Shown here: positions 8,100 to 16,939 of the stretch, one piece after another | How positions within the stretch are numbered: position 1 is the first letter of the stretch | Layout of the letters: each line of letters begins with the position of its first letter | Source: Prochlorococcus sp. AG-347-K22 | Lineage (GTDB): Bacteria; Cyanobacteriota; Cyanobacteriia; PCC-6307; Cyanobiaceae | Length of the DNA stretch: 61,838 nt | Reading direction: 5' to 3' | Assembly: GCA_003281285.1 (NCBI GenBank) | Contig: QCCJ01000004.1 | Location: forward strand, 1-61,838 | Program-made: the position numbers and the translations under genes | Notes under the pieces: generated by a model | Database searches by the model: none | Told to the model about the DNA's origin: nothing | Seen by the model: only the letters and a program-made list of their open reading frames with translations

Positions 8100-9953
8100 G
8101 TGAACAAACGTTGGAGAAACGTAGGACTTTACGTCCTAGCTGTTATTACTGTAATTTTCATAGGTACTTCAGTTTTTGATAAACCTAGTTCTGAAAGTTC
8201 TACAAAGACCTTGAGATATAGTGATTTTATAGAGGCGGTCCAAGATAAAGAAATCAGTAGAGTCCTAATATCTCCAGATAATGCCACAGCTCAAGTTGTT
8301 GAAAATGATGGGAGCAGGTCTGAGGTCAATTTAGCCCCTGACAAAGATTTATTAAAAATACTTACTGAAAATAATGTAGATATAGCTGTAACTCCCACAA
8401 AATTAGCAAATCCATGGCAACAGGCTGTAAGTAGTTTGATTTTTCCAGTACTTTTGATTGGAGGCTTATTTTTTCTTTTCAGAAGATCCCAAAGTGGTAA
8501 TGCTGGAGGTGGTAACCCTGCCATGAGTTTTGGAAAAAGTAAAGCTAGACTTCAAATGGAACCATCTACACAAGTAACCTTTTCAGATGTTGCTGGAGTT
8601 GAAGGCGCAAAATTAGAACTCACTGAAGTTGTAGACTTTCTTAAAAGTCCAGATAGATTTACTGCAGTTGGAGCAAAAATTCCAAAAGGTGTTCTTCTTG
8701 TTGGCCCTCCTGGTACAGGAAAAACATTGCTAGCAAAAGCAGTAGCTGGAGAAGCAGGTGTCCCATTTTTCTCAATATCTGGTTCAGAATTTGTAGAGAT
8801 GTTTGTAGGAGTTGGAGCTAGCAGAGTTAGAGATCTTTTTGAACAAGCTAAAAAGAATGCTCCTTGTATTGTTTTCATTGACGAAATAGATGCAGTTGGA
8901 AGACAAAGAGGTGCTGGTATGGGCGGAGGAAATGATGAAAGAGAACAAACATTAAATCAACTCCTAACCGAAATGGATGGTTTTGAAGGTAATTCAGGAA
9001 TAATAATAGTTGCTGCCACCAATAGACCAGATGTCTTAGATTCAGCTTTAATGCGCCCTGGAAGATTCGATAGACAGGTGACAGTAGATAGACCAGATTA
9101 CGCTGGTAGATTACAGATATTAAATGTTCATGCGAAGGATAAAACTCTTTCAAAAGACGTTGATTTAGATAAAGTTGCTAGAAGAACACCCGGATTTACT
9201 GGTGCAGATTTAGCCAATCTCTTAAATGAAGCAGCAATACTAGCAGCTAGAAAAGATTTAGATAAAGTAAGTAATGATGAAGTCGGTGATGCCATTGAAA
9301 GAGTTATGGCAGGTCCAGAAAAGAAAGATAGAGTCATCAGTGATAAGAAAAAAGAACTGGTTGCTTATCATGAAGCTGGTCATGCACTCGTTGGAGCATT
9401 AATGCCTGATTATGATCCCGTAGCAAAAGTTTCAATAATTCCTAGAGGTCAAGCTGGAGGTTTAACCTTCTTTACTCCAAGTGAAGAAAGAATGGAATCT
9501 GGTCTTTACTCTCGTTCTTACCTTCAAAATCAAATGGCTGTAGCTCTTGGTGGAAGAGTTGCTGAAGAAATTGTTTATGGAGAAGAAGAGGTAACAACTG
9601 GAGCTTCAAATGATTTACAACAAGTTGCTAATGTAGCAAGGCAAATGATCACTAAATTTGGCATGAGTGACAAAATAGGTCCAGTCGCTTTGGGTCAATC
9701 TCAAGGCGGAATGTTTCTCGGAAGAGATATGAGCTCTACAAGAGACTTCTCTGAAGACACAGCCGCAACAATTGATGTAGAGGTTTCAGAACTTGTTGAT
9801 ATTGCCTATAAGAGAGCTACAAAAGTTTTATCAGATAACAGAACTGTTTTAGACGAAATGGCTCAAATGCTAATTGAAAGAGAAACTATAGATACTGAAG
9901 ATATCCAAGATTTGCTTAACCGCTCAGAAGTAAAAGTGGCAAACTATATTTAA
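8100..9953 (+). CDS. ftsH: ATP-dependent zinc metalloprotease FtsH
   Basis: FtsH is a membrane-anchored AAA protease. In cyanobacteria the thylakoid forms degrade damaged D1, and the presence of psbA and psbO nearby fits that role, though this is inference. It starts with GTG at 8100. The 617-residue product has a first membrane span at residues 8-24, a short periplasmic/lumenal domain and a second span at about 110-127. The Walker A motif GPPGTGKT is at 202-209, Walker B is [11 protein letters not shown], and the second-region-of-homology motif is [18 protein letters not shown]. The zinc site HEAGH lies at 424-428, with a further acidic ligand expected C-terminal. No change of a key residue is seen. 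Confidence 0.97.
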   Translation: MNKRWRNVGLYVLAVITVIFIGTSVFDKPSSESSTKTLRYSDFIEAVQDKEISRVLISPDNATAQVVENDGSRSEVNLAPDKDLLKILTENNVDIAVTPTKLANPWQQAVSSLIFPVLLIGGLFFLFRRSQSGNAGGGNPAMSFGKSKARLQMEPSTQVTFSDVAGVEGAKLELTEVVDFLKSPDRFTAVGAKIPKGVLLVGPPGTGKTLLAKAVAGEAGVPFFSISGSEFVEMFVGVGASRVRDLFEQAKKNAPCIVFIDEIDAVGRQRGAGMGGGNDEREQTLNQLLTEMDGFEGNSGIIIVAATNRPDVLDSALMRPGRFDRQVTVDRPDYAGRLQILNVHAKDKTLSKDVDLDKVARRTPGFTGADLANLLNEAAILAARKDLDKVSNDEVGDAIERVMAGPEKKDRVISDKKKELVAYHEAGHALVGALMPDYDPVAKVSIIPRGQAGGLTFFTPSEERMESGLYSRSYLQNQMAVALGGRVAEEIVYGEEEVTTGASNDLQQVANVARQMITKFGMSDKIGPVALGQSQGGMFLGRDMSSTRDFSEDTAATIDVEVSELVDIAYKRATKVLSDNRTVLDEMAQMLIERETIDTEDIQDLLNRSEVKVANYI

Positions 9954-9974
9954 GCGCAGAAGTTTAAATTTTTA

Positions 9975-10601
9975 ATGAATAATAAAGAAGATTCTTTTTC
10001 GGAGTTCCTGAAAACTGAGTCTTTTTTTTTACTTATAAAACCTGAAGATAATATTTACTCAAATATCTATATAAGAAATTCATTTTTTGAAGAATTAGAA
10101 AACTTAGTAAAATTAGGATTAAAGAATATTGAAATAAGTTGGTCTAACAACGAAAATTGGTTCGATTTTGTAGCCGATATCAAAATTAAATATCCAAGAA
10201 TTAATTTAGGCTCTGCCTCCATAGTTAATAAACAATCAATAGAAGATTCTTTAAAAATTGGATTAAATTTTTCGATGATGAAATTTTGGGATAAAGATCT
10301 TTTCAATTATGCGCAGTCAAAAAATTATTTATTAATTCCTGGAATTAATAATTTAAAAGATCTTAAGGAAGCGATAGATTTAAATTGCAAAATTATCAAA
10401 ATTTACCCAATAAAAAGTAAAGATAGTTCGATAGATATACTCAACTATAAAAATATTGATTTTATTGCTGCTGGAGGACTATCAATTAATGATTTAAAAA
10501 CTTATAAATCTTTAGGGTATAAAGCAGTCGTAATTGGAGATAAAGCTATAAAAAATAAAAAATTTGATCCAAAAATATTTGAATGGCTCAAAAATAATTA
10601 A
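9975..10601 (+). CDS. KDPG/KHG aldolase-like protein (Eda family), diverged
   Basis: This is a TIM-barrel protein of the 2-keto-3-deoxy-6-phosphogluconate aldolase family, 208 residues, the usual size. The Schiff-base lysine is retained (KIYP, K142, matching the KFFP motif), as are the catalytic Glu of IEIS (matching EVT) and a GG in AAGGLS. Other sites have drifted. The Arg of the TLRT motif is replaced (IEISWSNN), GAGTV reads GSASI, PTGG reads AAGG, and the phosphate-binding GGSW reads IGDK. It may be a low-activity or changed-specificity aldolase of the Entner-Doudoroff branch, or have another role. It lies 21 bases after ftsH on the same strand. Confidence 0.72.
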   Translation: MNNKEDSFSEFLKTESFFLLIKPEDNIYSNIYIRNSFFEELENLVKLGLKNIEISWSNNENWFDFVADIKIKYPRINLGSASIVNKQSIEDSLKIGLNFSMMKFWDKDLFNYAQSKNYLLIPGINNLKDLKEAIDLNCKIIKIYPIKSKDSSIDILNYKNIDFIAAGGLSINDLKTYKSLGYKAVVIGDKAIKNKKFDPKIFEWLKNN

Positions 10602-10635
10602 ATCAAAGATAAATATAATTTATTCAATAAAAATA

Positions 10636-11733
10636 CTAGTTATTTATTAAGTCACATTGAGCATGATTTAGAAGCAAATGATCAGCAAGTACTAAAGCTA
10701 CCATAGCATCAACCATGGGAACTGCTCTTGGTAGAACGCATGGATCGTGTCTCCCTTTTGCTTTCATAAGTACTTCTTTACCTTCAGCATTTACTGTTTT
10801 CTGTTCTTTCCCAATGGTTGCTGTAGGTTTAAAAGCTATCTTCATCTCGATATTTTCACCATTACTTATTCCGCCCTGTATACCTCCTGAATTGTTTGAT
10901 GTTGTTCTTAACTTACTAATATCATCAGACTTGATGAATGCATCATTATGTTCGCTTCCTTTTAAATAAGTTCCAGAGAAACCTGAACCTATTTCAAAGC
11001 CTTTCGTGGCAGGCAAAGACATCAAAGCCTTTGCTAAATCAGCTTCTAATTTATCAAAAACAGGCATTCCAAGACCAGAGGGAACATTTCTTACTAAACA
11101 TTCAATAACTCCGCCGCAAGAGTCTCCTTGACGCTTTAATTCCTTAATTCTCTCGATCATTTCTGTTGATACCTTTTCATCAGGACATCTAACAATATTA
11201 GAATCTATTTTTTTGAGAGAAATCTTCTCTTTATTTATATCAGAATCAATATCATGTATACGCTTTACCCAAGATAGTATTTCAGTTTTACAGAAGGTTT
11301 TTAATAATTGTTTTGCTACAGCACCAGCAGCTACTCTACCAATTGTTTCTCTAGCAGAGGCTCTTCCACCGCCAGAACTTGCCTGAATTCCATATTTCAG
11401 ATGATATGTACCATCTGCATGAGAAGGTCTAAATACTTGCTCCAAATTATCATAGTCTCCTGGTCTTTGATCCTTGTTTCTTACCAACATCGCTATTGGA
11501 GTTCCAAGTGTGAACCCTTCCTTTATCCCACTTAATATTTCAATTTTATCTTGTTCATTTCTGGGTGTTGTAATATCACTTTGGCCAGGCCTTCGCCTAT
11601 CTAATTCATTTTGTATCAGATTTATATCTACTTTTAACTTAGGGGGACATCCATCAAGGATAACTCCTACTGCACCACCATGTGATTCTCCAAAAGTACT
11701 AACACGAAAAATTTTTCCAAAACTACTACTCAT
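10636..11733 (-). CDS. aroC: Chorismate synthase
   Basis: AroC makes chorismate from EPSP using reduced FMN, the last shikimate step. Chorismate feeds the menF and trpG products also encoded in this window. The 365-residue protein has [18 protein letters not shown] at the N-terminus, [16 protein letters not shown], the [21 protein letters not shown] signature near residues 120-140, and [11 protein letters not shown] and [15 protein letters not shown] toward the C-terminus. All are diagnostic. It is convergent with the aldolase-like gene and lies downstream of psbA, separated from it by a terminator. Confidence 0.97.
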   Translation of the reverse strand: MSSSFGKIFRVSTFGESHGGAVGVILDGCPPKLKVDINLIQNELDRRRPGQSDITTPRNEQDKIEILSGIKEGFTLGTPIAMLVRNKDQRPGDYDNLEQVFRPSHADGTYHLKYGIQASSGGGRASARETIGRVAAGAVAKQLLKTFCKTEILSWVKRIHDIDSDINKEKISLKKIDSNIVRCPDEKVSTEMIERIKELKRQGDSCGGVIECLVRNVPSGLGMPVFDKLEADLAKALMSLPATKGFEIGSGFSGTYLKGSEHNDAFIKSDDISKLRTTSNNSGGIQGGISNGENIEMKIAFKPTATIGKEQKTVNAEGKEVLMKAKGRHDPCVLPRAVPMVDAMVALVLADHLLLNHAQCDLINN

Positions 11734-11792
11734 AGAAATATCAAATGTTTTATCTATATATACACATTATATGAAACCAATTGAAAATTAAA

Positions 11793-11822
11793 CAAAAAAA
11801 AGCCCCCAAAAAGGGGGCTTGT
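11793..11822 (-). terminator. Rho-independent terminator of psbA
   Basis: On the reverse strand AAGCCCCC-TTTTT-GGGGGCTT is followed by a run of eight T residues. The stem is perfect, GC-rich and placed about 20 bases after the psbA stop codon, so it should end psbA transcription before aroC. Confidence 0.9.
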
Positions 11823-11841
11823 AATTTTAAGAACTTTAAGC

Positions 11842-12924
11842 TTAACCGATAGCTGGAGCTGAAAGAGCTACTGTTGTAGACTCAGCTGCTGCTAGATCAA
11901 GTGGGAAGTTGTGAGCGTTACGCTCGTGCATTACTTCCATACCTAGGTTTGCTCTGTTAAGAACGTCACCCCATGTAGGAACAATCTTACCGTTTGCATC
12001 AACAACTGACTGGTTGAAGTTGAAACCGTTAAGGTTGAATGCCATTGTGCAGATTCCCATTGAAGTTAACCATACACAAACAACTGGGAATACAGCTAGG
12101 AAGAAGTGAAGACTTCTGCTGTTGTTGAATGAAGCATATTGGAAGATCAAACGACCGAAGTAGCCATGAGCTGCGACGATGTTGTATGTTTCTTCTTCTT
12201 GTCCGAACTTGTAACCATAGTTCTGAGACTCTGTCTCAGTTGTTTCTCTGATTAGAGATGAAGTAACAAGTGAACCGTGCATAGCTGAGAATAAAGATCC
12301 TCCGAACATACCAGCAACACCAGCCATGTGGAATGGGTGCATAAGAATGTTGTGCTCTGCCTGGAAAACAAACATGAAGTTGAATGTTCCAGAGATACCT
12401 AGAGGCATTCCGTCAGAGAATGAACCTTGACCGAATGGGTATACAAGAAATACTGCGAAAGCTGCTGAAACTGGTGCAGAGTATGCAACACAGATCCAAG
12501 GACGCATACCTAGACGGTATGAAAGCTCCCACTGTCTTCCCATGTATGCTGAGATACCAATTAGGAAGTGGAAAATTACAAGCTGGTAAGGACCACCGTT
12601 GTATAACCACTCATCTACAGTAGCTGCTTCCCAAATTGGGTAGAAGTGTAGACCAATAGCGTTAGATGAAGGAACAACTGCACCTGAGATGATGTTGTTT
12701 CCATATAGGAATGAACCAGCAACTGGCTCTCTAATTCCGTCGATGTCTACTGGTGGTGCTGCGATGAATGCAACGATGAAGCAAGCCGCTGCTGTAAGAA
12801 GGCATGGAATCATTAAGACGCCGAACCAACCAACATAAATTCTGTTGTTAGTTGATGTTACCCACTCACAAAACTGTGGCCAACCTTTTAACAGCGAAGA
12901 ACGCTGCTGCTGAATAGTTGTCAT
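11842..12924 (-). CDS. psbA: Photosystem II reaction centre protein D1
   Basis: D1 binds the P680 chlorophylls, the Mn cluster and plastoquinone QB. The 360-residue sequence has five expected membrane spans and the functional markers of the family: [14 protein letters not shown] (redox Tyr and Asp ligand), [13 protein letters not shown] (His), MHGSLVTSS with the QB-side His, and the C-terminal [13 protein letters not shown], after which the tail [15 protein letters not shown] is normally removed to free the carboxylate that binds Mn. The residue matching position 130 is Gln (codon CAG; 131 in this numbering), as in D1:1-type forms of other cyanobacteria. Transcription ends at the hairpin at 11793-11822. 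A stem-loop lies in its leader. Confidence 0.98.
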   Translation of the reverse strand: MTTIQQQRSSLLKGWPQFCEWVTSTNNRIYVGWFGVLMIPCLLTAAACFIVAFIAAPPVDIDGIREPVAGSFLYGNNIISGAVVPSSNAIGLHFYPIWEAATVDEWLYNGGPYQLVIFHFLIGISAYMGRQWELSYRLGMRPWICVAYSAPVSAAFAVFLVYPFGQGSFSDGMPLGISGTFNFMFVFQAEHNILMHPFHMAGVAGMFGGSLFSAMHGSLVTSSLIRETTETESQNYGYKFGQEEETYNIVAAHGYFGRLIFQYASFNNSRSLHFFLAVFPVVCVWLTSMGICTMAFNLNGFNFNQSVVDANGKIVPTWGDVLNRANLGMEVMHERNAHNFPLDLAAAESTTVALSAPAIG

Positions 12925-12939
12925 GAGTTCGTAAAGTAT

Positions 12940-12977
12940 GTCTCTAAATTGAGACGTGTAAATAAAAACGGAGTATA
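12940..12977 (-). promoter_or_regulatory. psbA leader hairpin and candidate -10 element
   Basis: On the reverse strand a TATACT (12977-12972) resembles a -10 box, though no good TTGACA lies at the right distance upstream. About 17 bases further on comes a perfect 5-bp stem, GTCTC (12955-12951), loop AATTTA, GAGAC (12944-12940), ending 15 bases before the psbA ATG. I infer a 5' UTR of about 40 nt carrying this stem-loop, which could affect light-dependent stability or translation of the mRNA. Confidence 0.4.
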
Positions 12978-13113
12978 AATTCCGCTTTGAAGATTTTAGA
13001 CCAAAATCGCTAAAAATGTGTAAATATTTTTTCTTTAAGTAAACTTATTTATTGGAGAATAGAAGAAAAGAACCTCCATGTCTTAAGATTTTCTTTGTTA
13101 TTGAGGATTCAGC

Positions 13114-13242
13114 TTGGTAATAATCGAATGGCTTTTTAACGGAAAAAGATCTAGAGAGGTAGTTTCCTTAAGAGAGGCTAAGCATAGAAGACTGCAACTA
13201 GAGGCTTTTGGAGCTTTTATTTATTGGAGTGAAAGAATTTAG
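13114..13242 (+). CDS. Small protein of 42 residues, unannotated-type ORF
   Basis: This short ORF lies in the 435-base gap between psbA and the aspartoacylase gene and runs antisense to both. It starts with TTG at 13114, preceded by GAGG at 13103-13106 with a 7-base spacer, a good Shine-Dalgarno arrangement. An in-frame TGA at 13102 closes the frame upstream. The product begins MVIIEWLFNGKRSREVVSLR and ends AFGAFIYWSERI. It is basic in the centre (KHRRLQLE) with hydrophobic, aromatic ends. I cannot name a family. The amino-acid composition and ribosome-binding site make it look real. The rest of the gap shows only AT-rich sequence. Confidence 0.62.
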   Translation: MVIIEWLFNGKRSREVVSLREAKHRRLQLEAFGAFIYWSERI

Positions 13243-13359
13243 TTTTTCAAGGTTTAAGAGTTAGAAAAAAAAATAAAAATATTGAATATTAAATAAACTT
13301 ATCTATTAAATAAAAAATCCTTATTAGTAATCAGCCATTTATTATACCGGTTTCTTAAT

Positions 13360-14265
13360 TTAAAGACTTTCAAACTCTTGAACCCATTGTTTTTTGGAAC
13401 AAATCACTTCTTTTTTTGTATAGCTCATGGCAATTTTTTTTTCCTTATAAGCGGCTTCTCCAATAAAAACAGGCCAAATCAATTGGTCTCGGTCATAATT
13501 ATGAATTGTTCCTTGGCTATCCAGAAATAATGGATCTCCTTTTTTAATCATTTTCCAATCTTGGTTTATTCTCTCAGGATGAATTAGGCCATCAATATCC
13601 CCTTTTTCATCTCTTGGATAATCTATACTCCCTTGATGAACGTGAACGACTAATTCCTTTGGAAGTTCTATGAGGTTGTTTTTTAGTTTATCTATCTCTT
13701 CCCTTAGGGAACTGATTATTAGAGAGAATCTATCTATGATTTTTGGATCATAAAAATTTTGTGCTACAGCTCCTATTTCAATAACTAAACCACATGGCCA
13801 AGCTTCTACAAGAAAGCCTGTTTGGACTTTATCTTTTTCATGCAAATAAATAGGCAATCCAAATTTGTTCTGCAGTAATGCAGCTAAACAAAAATCTTTG
13901 AATCTCCTCCCATACAAAACAATGCTTGTTCCCATATTTGCAGTAGTAGTATGCAAATCGATTGCAATTTGACAGGGTTTAGATCCGTCAATTCCAAATT
14001 CATCCACTAAAAAATTAGCTCTATTAGTCTCATAAAAGCTACTCCTCTGTTGATCAGAATTTTCACTTTCTTTAAAAGATCTATTTAAATCTACATCTAT
14101 ATATCTGCACCCTTTTTCATAGGCAACAGGATTACCTAAGATGTACTCATACTCAATACCATAATTTAGCCTATTTTCCTTTCTATTAAATTGTTTAACC
14201 GCCCACACAGGATTAATTTCATTCCCATGAGTTCCTGAAACGATAAGTATTCTTTGAACAGTCAT
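13360..14265 (-). CDS. Probable aspartoacylase (AspA/AstE family zinc hydrolase)
   Basis: This is a cytoplasmic zinc carboxypeptidase-fold enzyme that in the best-known members cleaves N-acetylaspartate. The 301-residue protein has GTHGNEINP (His and Glu zinc ligands, about residues 12-20), YIDVDLNRSF (about 56-65, substrate Arg), IAIDLHTTTANMG (about 99-111, zinc His) and VIEIGAV (catalytic Glu, about 161-167). All catalytic positions appear present. Its physiological substrate in a picocyanobacterium is not known. It starts 23 bases from the divergent GST gene. Confidence 0.88.
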   Translation of the reverse strand: MTVQRILIVSGTHGNEINPVWAVKQFNRKENRLNYGIEYEYILGNPVAYEKGCRYIDVDLNRSFKESENSDQQRSSFYETNRANFLVDEFGIDGSKPCQIAIDLHTTTANMGTSIVLYGRRFKDFCLAALLQNKFGLPIYLHEKDKVQTGFLVEAWPCGLVIEIGAVAQNFYDPKIIDRFSLIISSLREEIDKLKNNLIELPKELVVHVHQGSIDYPRDEKGDIDGLIHPERINQDWKMIKKGDPLFLDSQGTIHNYDRDQLIWPVFIGEAAYKEKKIAMSYTKKEVICSKKQWVQEFESL

Positions 14266-14288
14266 TTTTTCTTTAAAAATAAAATTTC

Positions 14289-15242
14289 ATGCAAAATAAA
14301 TACCTTATAAAGGCCTCCAGAAAATTCTGGTTTTGGTTTTGGACCCAATTAATGAATGGCTTCGCGCCATCAGATTTACATGGTAATTATAAAAGGCCTA
14401 AAGGTATAACAATTGATAGTGAATACGATATTAATAATGAGAGTGGACAAATTTATTTATTGGTTGGGAATTCTTGTCCATGGTGTCAAAGAACTTTACT
14501 CATCCACGAAATAAAACATCTATCTAAAAAAGTTAAAGTTATTTTTTTAAAAGCAGATGTTGAGCATGGCGAATGGATTTTCAATACAAAGATTAAGGGA
14601 TGTATTAGACTTTCAGACCTTTACAAAAAAGCTAATAAAAAGACTATTTTTAGAGCGACATTACCTCTTTTAATTAGCTTTGTAAAAGATGAAGTAAATA
14701 TTTTGTCTAATGAAAGTTCACAGATTATAAGATTACTCAATTCAATAAAAATTCAATCAAAACATCAGATATTAACTATTAAAGACTGTAATCAAAAATT
14801 TTTAGATTTAGTTAATAACAGCATTAATGATGGCGTATATAAATGTGGTTTCGCCAGAAACCAGTCAGCTTATGAAAAAGCAAGTCAAAATCTTTTCGCA
14901 GCTTTAAATGGAATTGAAAATTTACTACAGAAAAATAAAGGAAACTGGATATTTGGAGAAAAGTTAACCTACGCAGATATTTACCTTTTTCCAACGCTTA
15001 TAAGATGGGAATTGATATATAGCAAACTTTTCAAATGTACTGAACAAGAACTATCAAGTTTTGAAAAGATTATTGAATGGAGATTAAAATTTTTTAAATT
15101 ATCTAACGTAAAAAGTACATGCTTCGAGGATGAATGGAAAAAAGATTACTACAAAGCTTTATTCCCTTTAAACCCAAATCAACTAATCCCAGTTTTACCA
15201 TCGCTAGAAGAAATAATTAGATTAGAGTCCGAAAAAATATAA
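14289..15242 (+). CDS. Glutathione S-transferase, Ecm4/glutathionyl-hydroquinone reductase type
   Basis: This 317-residue cytoplasmic protein has a thioredoxin-like N-terminal part with VGNSCPWCQRTLL (CPWC around residues 62-65) and a helical C-terminal GST domain with GNWIFGEKLTYADIYLFPTLIRW. The catalytic Cys of CPWC and the C-terminal LTYADI motif point to the Xi/Omega-like group that reduces glutathionyl-quinones, rather than to classical tyrosine GSTs. Substrate choice is inference. Glutathione would come from gshB, found at 56786. Confidence 0.82.
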   Translation: MQNKYLIKASRKFWFWFWTQLMNGFAPSDLHGNYKRPKGITIDSEYDINNESGQIYLLVGNSCPWCQRTLLIHEIKHLSKKVKVIFLKADVEHGEWIFNTKIKGCIRLSDLYKKANKKTIFRATLPLLISFVKDEVNILSNESSQIIRLLNSIKIQSKHQILTIKDCNQKFLDLVNNSINDGVYKCGFARNQSAYEKASQNLFAALNGIENLLQKNKGNWIFGEKLTYADIYLFPTLIRWELIYSKLFKCTEQELSSFEKIIEWRLKFFKLSNVKSTCFEDEWKKDYYKALFPLNPNQLIPVLPSLEEIIRLESEKI

Positions 15243-15360
15243 AAATCAATTTCGAAAAAAAAATGATGTTGTAATGAACACTTATTTAGTTTATAGATAA
15301 TGCAATTTTATTAGAAATTAACTATGTTATGTATGTCTACTAAAGTACGAAAAGCTTAAA

Positions 15361-15579
15361 ATGAAATCCATTGACGAACACATCGAAAAAGATCAATCGG
15401 AAATCGAATCTGCAAAAGCAGAGGGCAATCTTCCAAAGGTCAGACATTTAACTGAAGAGCTAAAAGAACTCGAAGAATATAAGGATCATCATCCAGATGA
15501 TAAACATGACCCTAATGCTTTGGAACTATTCTGTGATGCCAACCCTGATGAACCGGAATGTCTTGTTTATGATGATTAA
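15361..15579 (+). CDS. cp12: CP12, Calvin-cycle regulatory protein, lacking the N-terminal Cys pair
   Basis: CP12 is a small disordered protein that binds GAPDH and phosphoribulokinase in the dark and shuts down the Calvin cycle. The 72-residue product has the conserved C-terminal module ALELFCDANPDEPECLVYDD with cysteines at 58 and 67, the part that enters the GAPDH active site. The N-terminal half (charged helix, KVRHLTEELKELEEYK) contains no cysteine, so the N-terminal disulfide pair of the canonical form, linked to PRK binding, is absent. A bidirectional hairpin terminator follows 25 bases after the stop. Confidence 0.93.
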   Translation: MKSIDEHIEKDQSEIESAKAEGNLPKVRHLTEELKELEEYKDHHPDDKHDPNALELFCDANPDEPECLVYDD

Positions 15580-15604
15580 GTTTCTTCTGATAGATATTCA
15601 CAAT

Positions 15605-15633
15605 AAAAAAGGGCTCTAAAAGCCCTTTTTTTA
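15605..15633. terminator. Bidirectional intrinsic terminator between cp12 and the 60-residue gene
   Basis: AAAAAAGGGCT-CTAAA-AGCCCTTTTTTT forms a perfect GC-cored stem flanked by A and T tracts on both sides. It can end cp12 transcription from the left and the small reverse gene (15647-15829) from the right. Confidence 0.88.
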
Positions 15634-15646
15634 TTTGTTAAATTCT

Positions 15647-15829
15647 TTAGTAATCTCTATTAAAGTCGGATGGACTTCCTGTAAGCGAACAAACAACCGA
15701 CTCCTCATTTTTCATTTCCTTGACTTCTACAATTGGTCTTCCCATTTTCTTCAAAACCTCAATATCCTTGATGGTTTGACATCTAGCTATTATTTTTCCT
15801 TGTTGATCAAAGCAAGTATAGAAATTCAT
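15647..15829 (-). CDS. Small conserved protein of 60 residues, unknown function
   Basis: The product begins MNFYTCFDQQGKIIARCQTI and has a beta-rich look: FYTCFDQQGKIIARCQT, then a KDIEVLKKMGRPIVEVKEM segment, then SVVCSLTGSPSDFNRDY. It contains three cysteines. I do not recognise a family. The reverse strand is chosen over the opposing 74-codon forward frame (15635-15859) because it ends exactly at the bidirectional terminator and has a balanced, soluble composition, while the forward frame is a low-complexity hydrophobic shadow. Confidence 0.68.
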   Translation of the reverse strand: MNFYTCFDQQGKIIARCQTIKDIEVLKKMGRPIVEVKEMKNEESVVCSLTGSPSDFNRDY

Positions 15830-15915
15830 ATTATTTTTAAAGAAGTATCTTATTTATGACTAATTTTCGTTATTAAATCAAGTATATTTTTTTATAAAAA
15901 AATTTTTAATTTAAG

Positions 15916-16899
15916 TTATATCTTTTTCCACAATTCAGAAAGCAGTGGAGATAAACCTTTTTTTAAAGATGAAGAAATAACTAAAACTTTCTTTTTAGAT
16001 AAATTTTCTAACTTTTTTGTAATTATTTTCAAATAATCATCGTCTACAAGCTCCATTTTATTCAATACTATTATCCTCTCTTTATCTAAAAGACCTTTCC
16101 CATATTTTTTTAATTCCTGCTCAATAATCTCAAAATCATGTAAAGGATTTTCTGCAATTGCATCAATTAAGTGAACAAGTATCTTCGTTCTTTGGATGTG
16201 CCTTAAAAAATCATGCCCTAAACCTACTCCATCAGCTGCACCTGATATTAATCCAGGAATATCCGCAAAAAGGCAACCATTCCCATCAATTTTTCTTACT
16301 ACACCTAAGTTAGGTATTAGAGTCGTGAAAGGATAATTTGCGATTTTGGGACGGGCAGATGATACAACGGAAATCAAAGTACTTTTTCCAGCATTTGGAA
16401 GGCCTATAATCCCAACCTCTGCAAGAAGTTTTAGTTCTAATTGAACCTCCCATATTTCACCATCTTTTCCTTCAGTAAATGATTCTGGAGCTCTATTTTG
16501 ATTACTTAAATAGTAAGCATTACCATGTCCACCTCTTCCTCCAATGGCAATAGTTAAGCTCTGTTTATCTTTAGTTAAGTCTCCTAAAATAATACCGGTT
16601 TTAATATCCCTTATTTCTGTACCGCATGGAACTTTAAGGATTCTATCCTCACCTGATGCACCTGATCTCTTATTAGGACCTCCTTTGCAACCATCTTCAG
16701 CAATTATTTCTCGTTTAAATTTGAAATCTAATAATGTTTGAAGATTATTATCAGCCATCAAAATAACTGAACCTCCTCTGCCACCATTCCCCCCGGAAGG
16801 TCCTCCAGCAGGAACGAATTTCTCTCTTCTAAATGAAACTATTCCATTTCCGCCTTTTCCAGCTTTAAGAATAATGTTTGCTTGATCAATAAATTGCAC
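15916..16899 (-). CDS. obg: GTPase Obg/CgtA
   Basis: Obg is a ribosome-associated GTPase needed for 50S maturation and stress responses. The 327-residue protein has the glycine-rich Obg fold at the N-terminus ([25 protein letters not shown] repeats, to about residue 155). A G domain follows with G1 GLPNAGKST (about 165-173), switch G3 DIPGLI and G4 NKMEL. It lacks the variable C-terminal OCT domain, which is common for short cyanobacterial forms. It is followed by mutS2 upstream on the same strand (40-base gap). Confidence 0.97.
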   Translation of the reverse strand: MQFIDQANIILKAGKGGNGIVSFRREKFVPAGGPSGGNGGRGGSVILMADNNLQTLLDFKFKREIIAEDGCKGGPNKRSGASGEDRILKVPCGTEIRDIKTGIILGDLTKDKQSLTIAIGGRGGHGNAYYLSNQNRAPESFTEGKDGEIWEVQLELKLLAEVGIIGLPNAGKSTLISVVSSARPKIANYPFTTLIPNLGVVRKIDGNGCLFADIPGLISGAADGVGLGHDFLRHIQRTKILVHLIDAIAENPLHDFEIIEQELKKYGKGLLDKERIIVLNKMELVDDDYLKIITKKLENLSKKKVLVISSSLKKGLSPLLSELWKKI

Positions 16900-16939
16900 T
16901 TAATACGCTTATTAAATTGTTTTCTAGGTTTTTTAAATT

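Noticed and set aside
15635..15859. Forward 74-codon ORF opposite the 60-residue gene
   Set aside because: Hydrophobic low-complexity composition; it is an antisense shadow, and the reverse gene ends at the bidirectional terminator.
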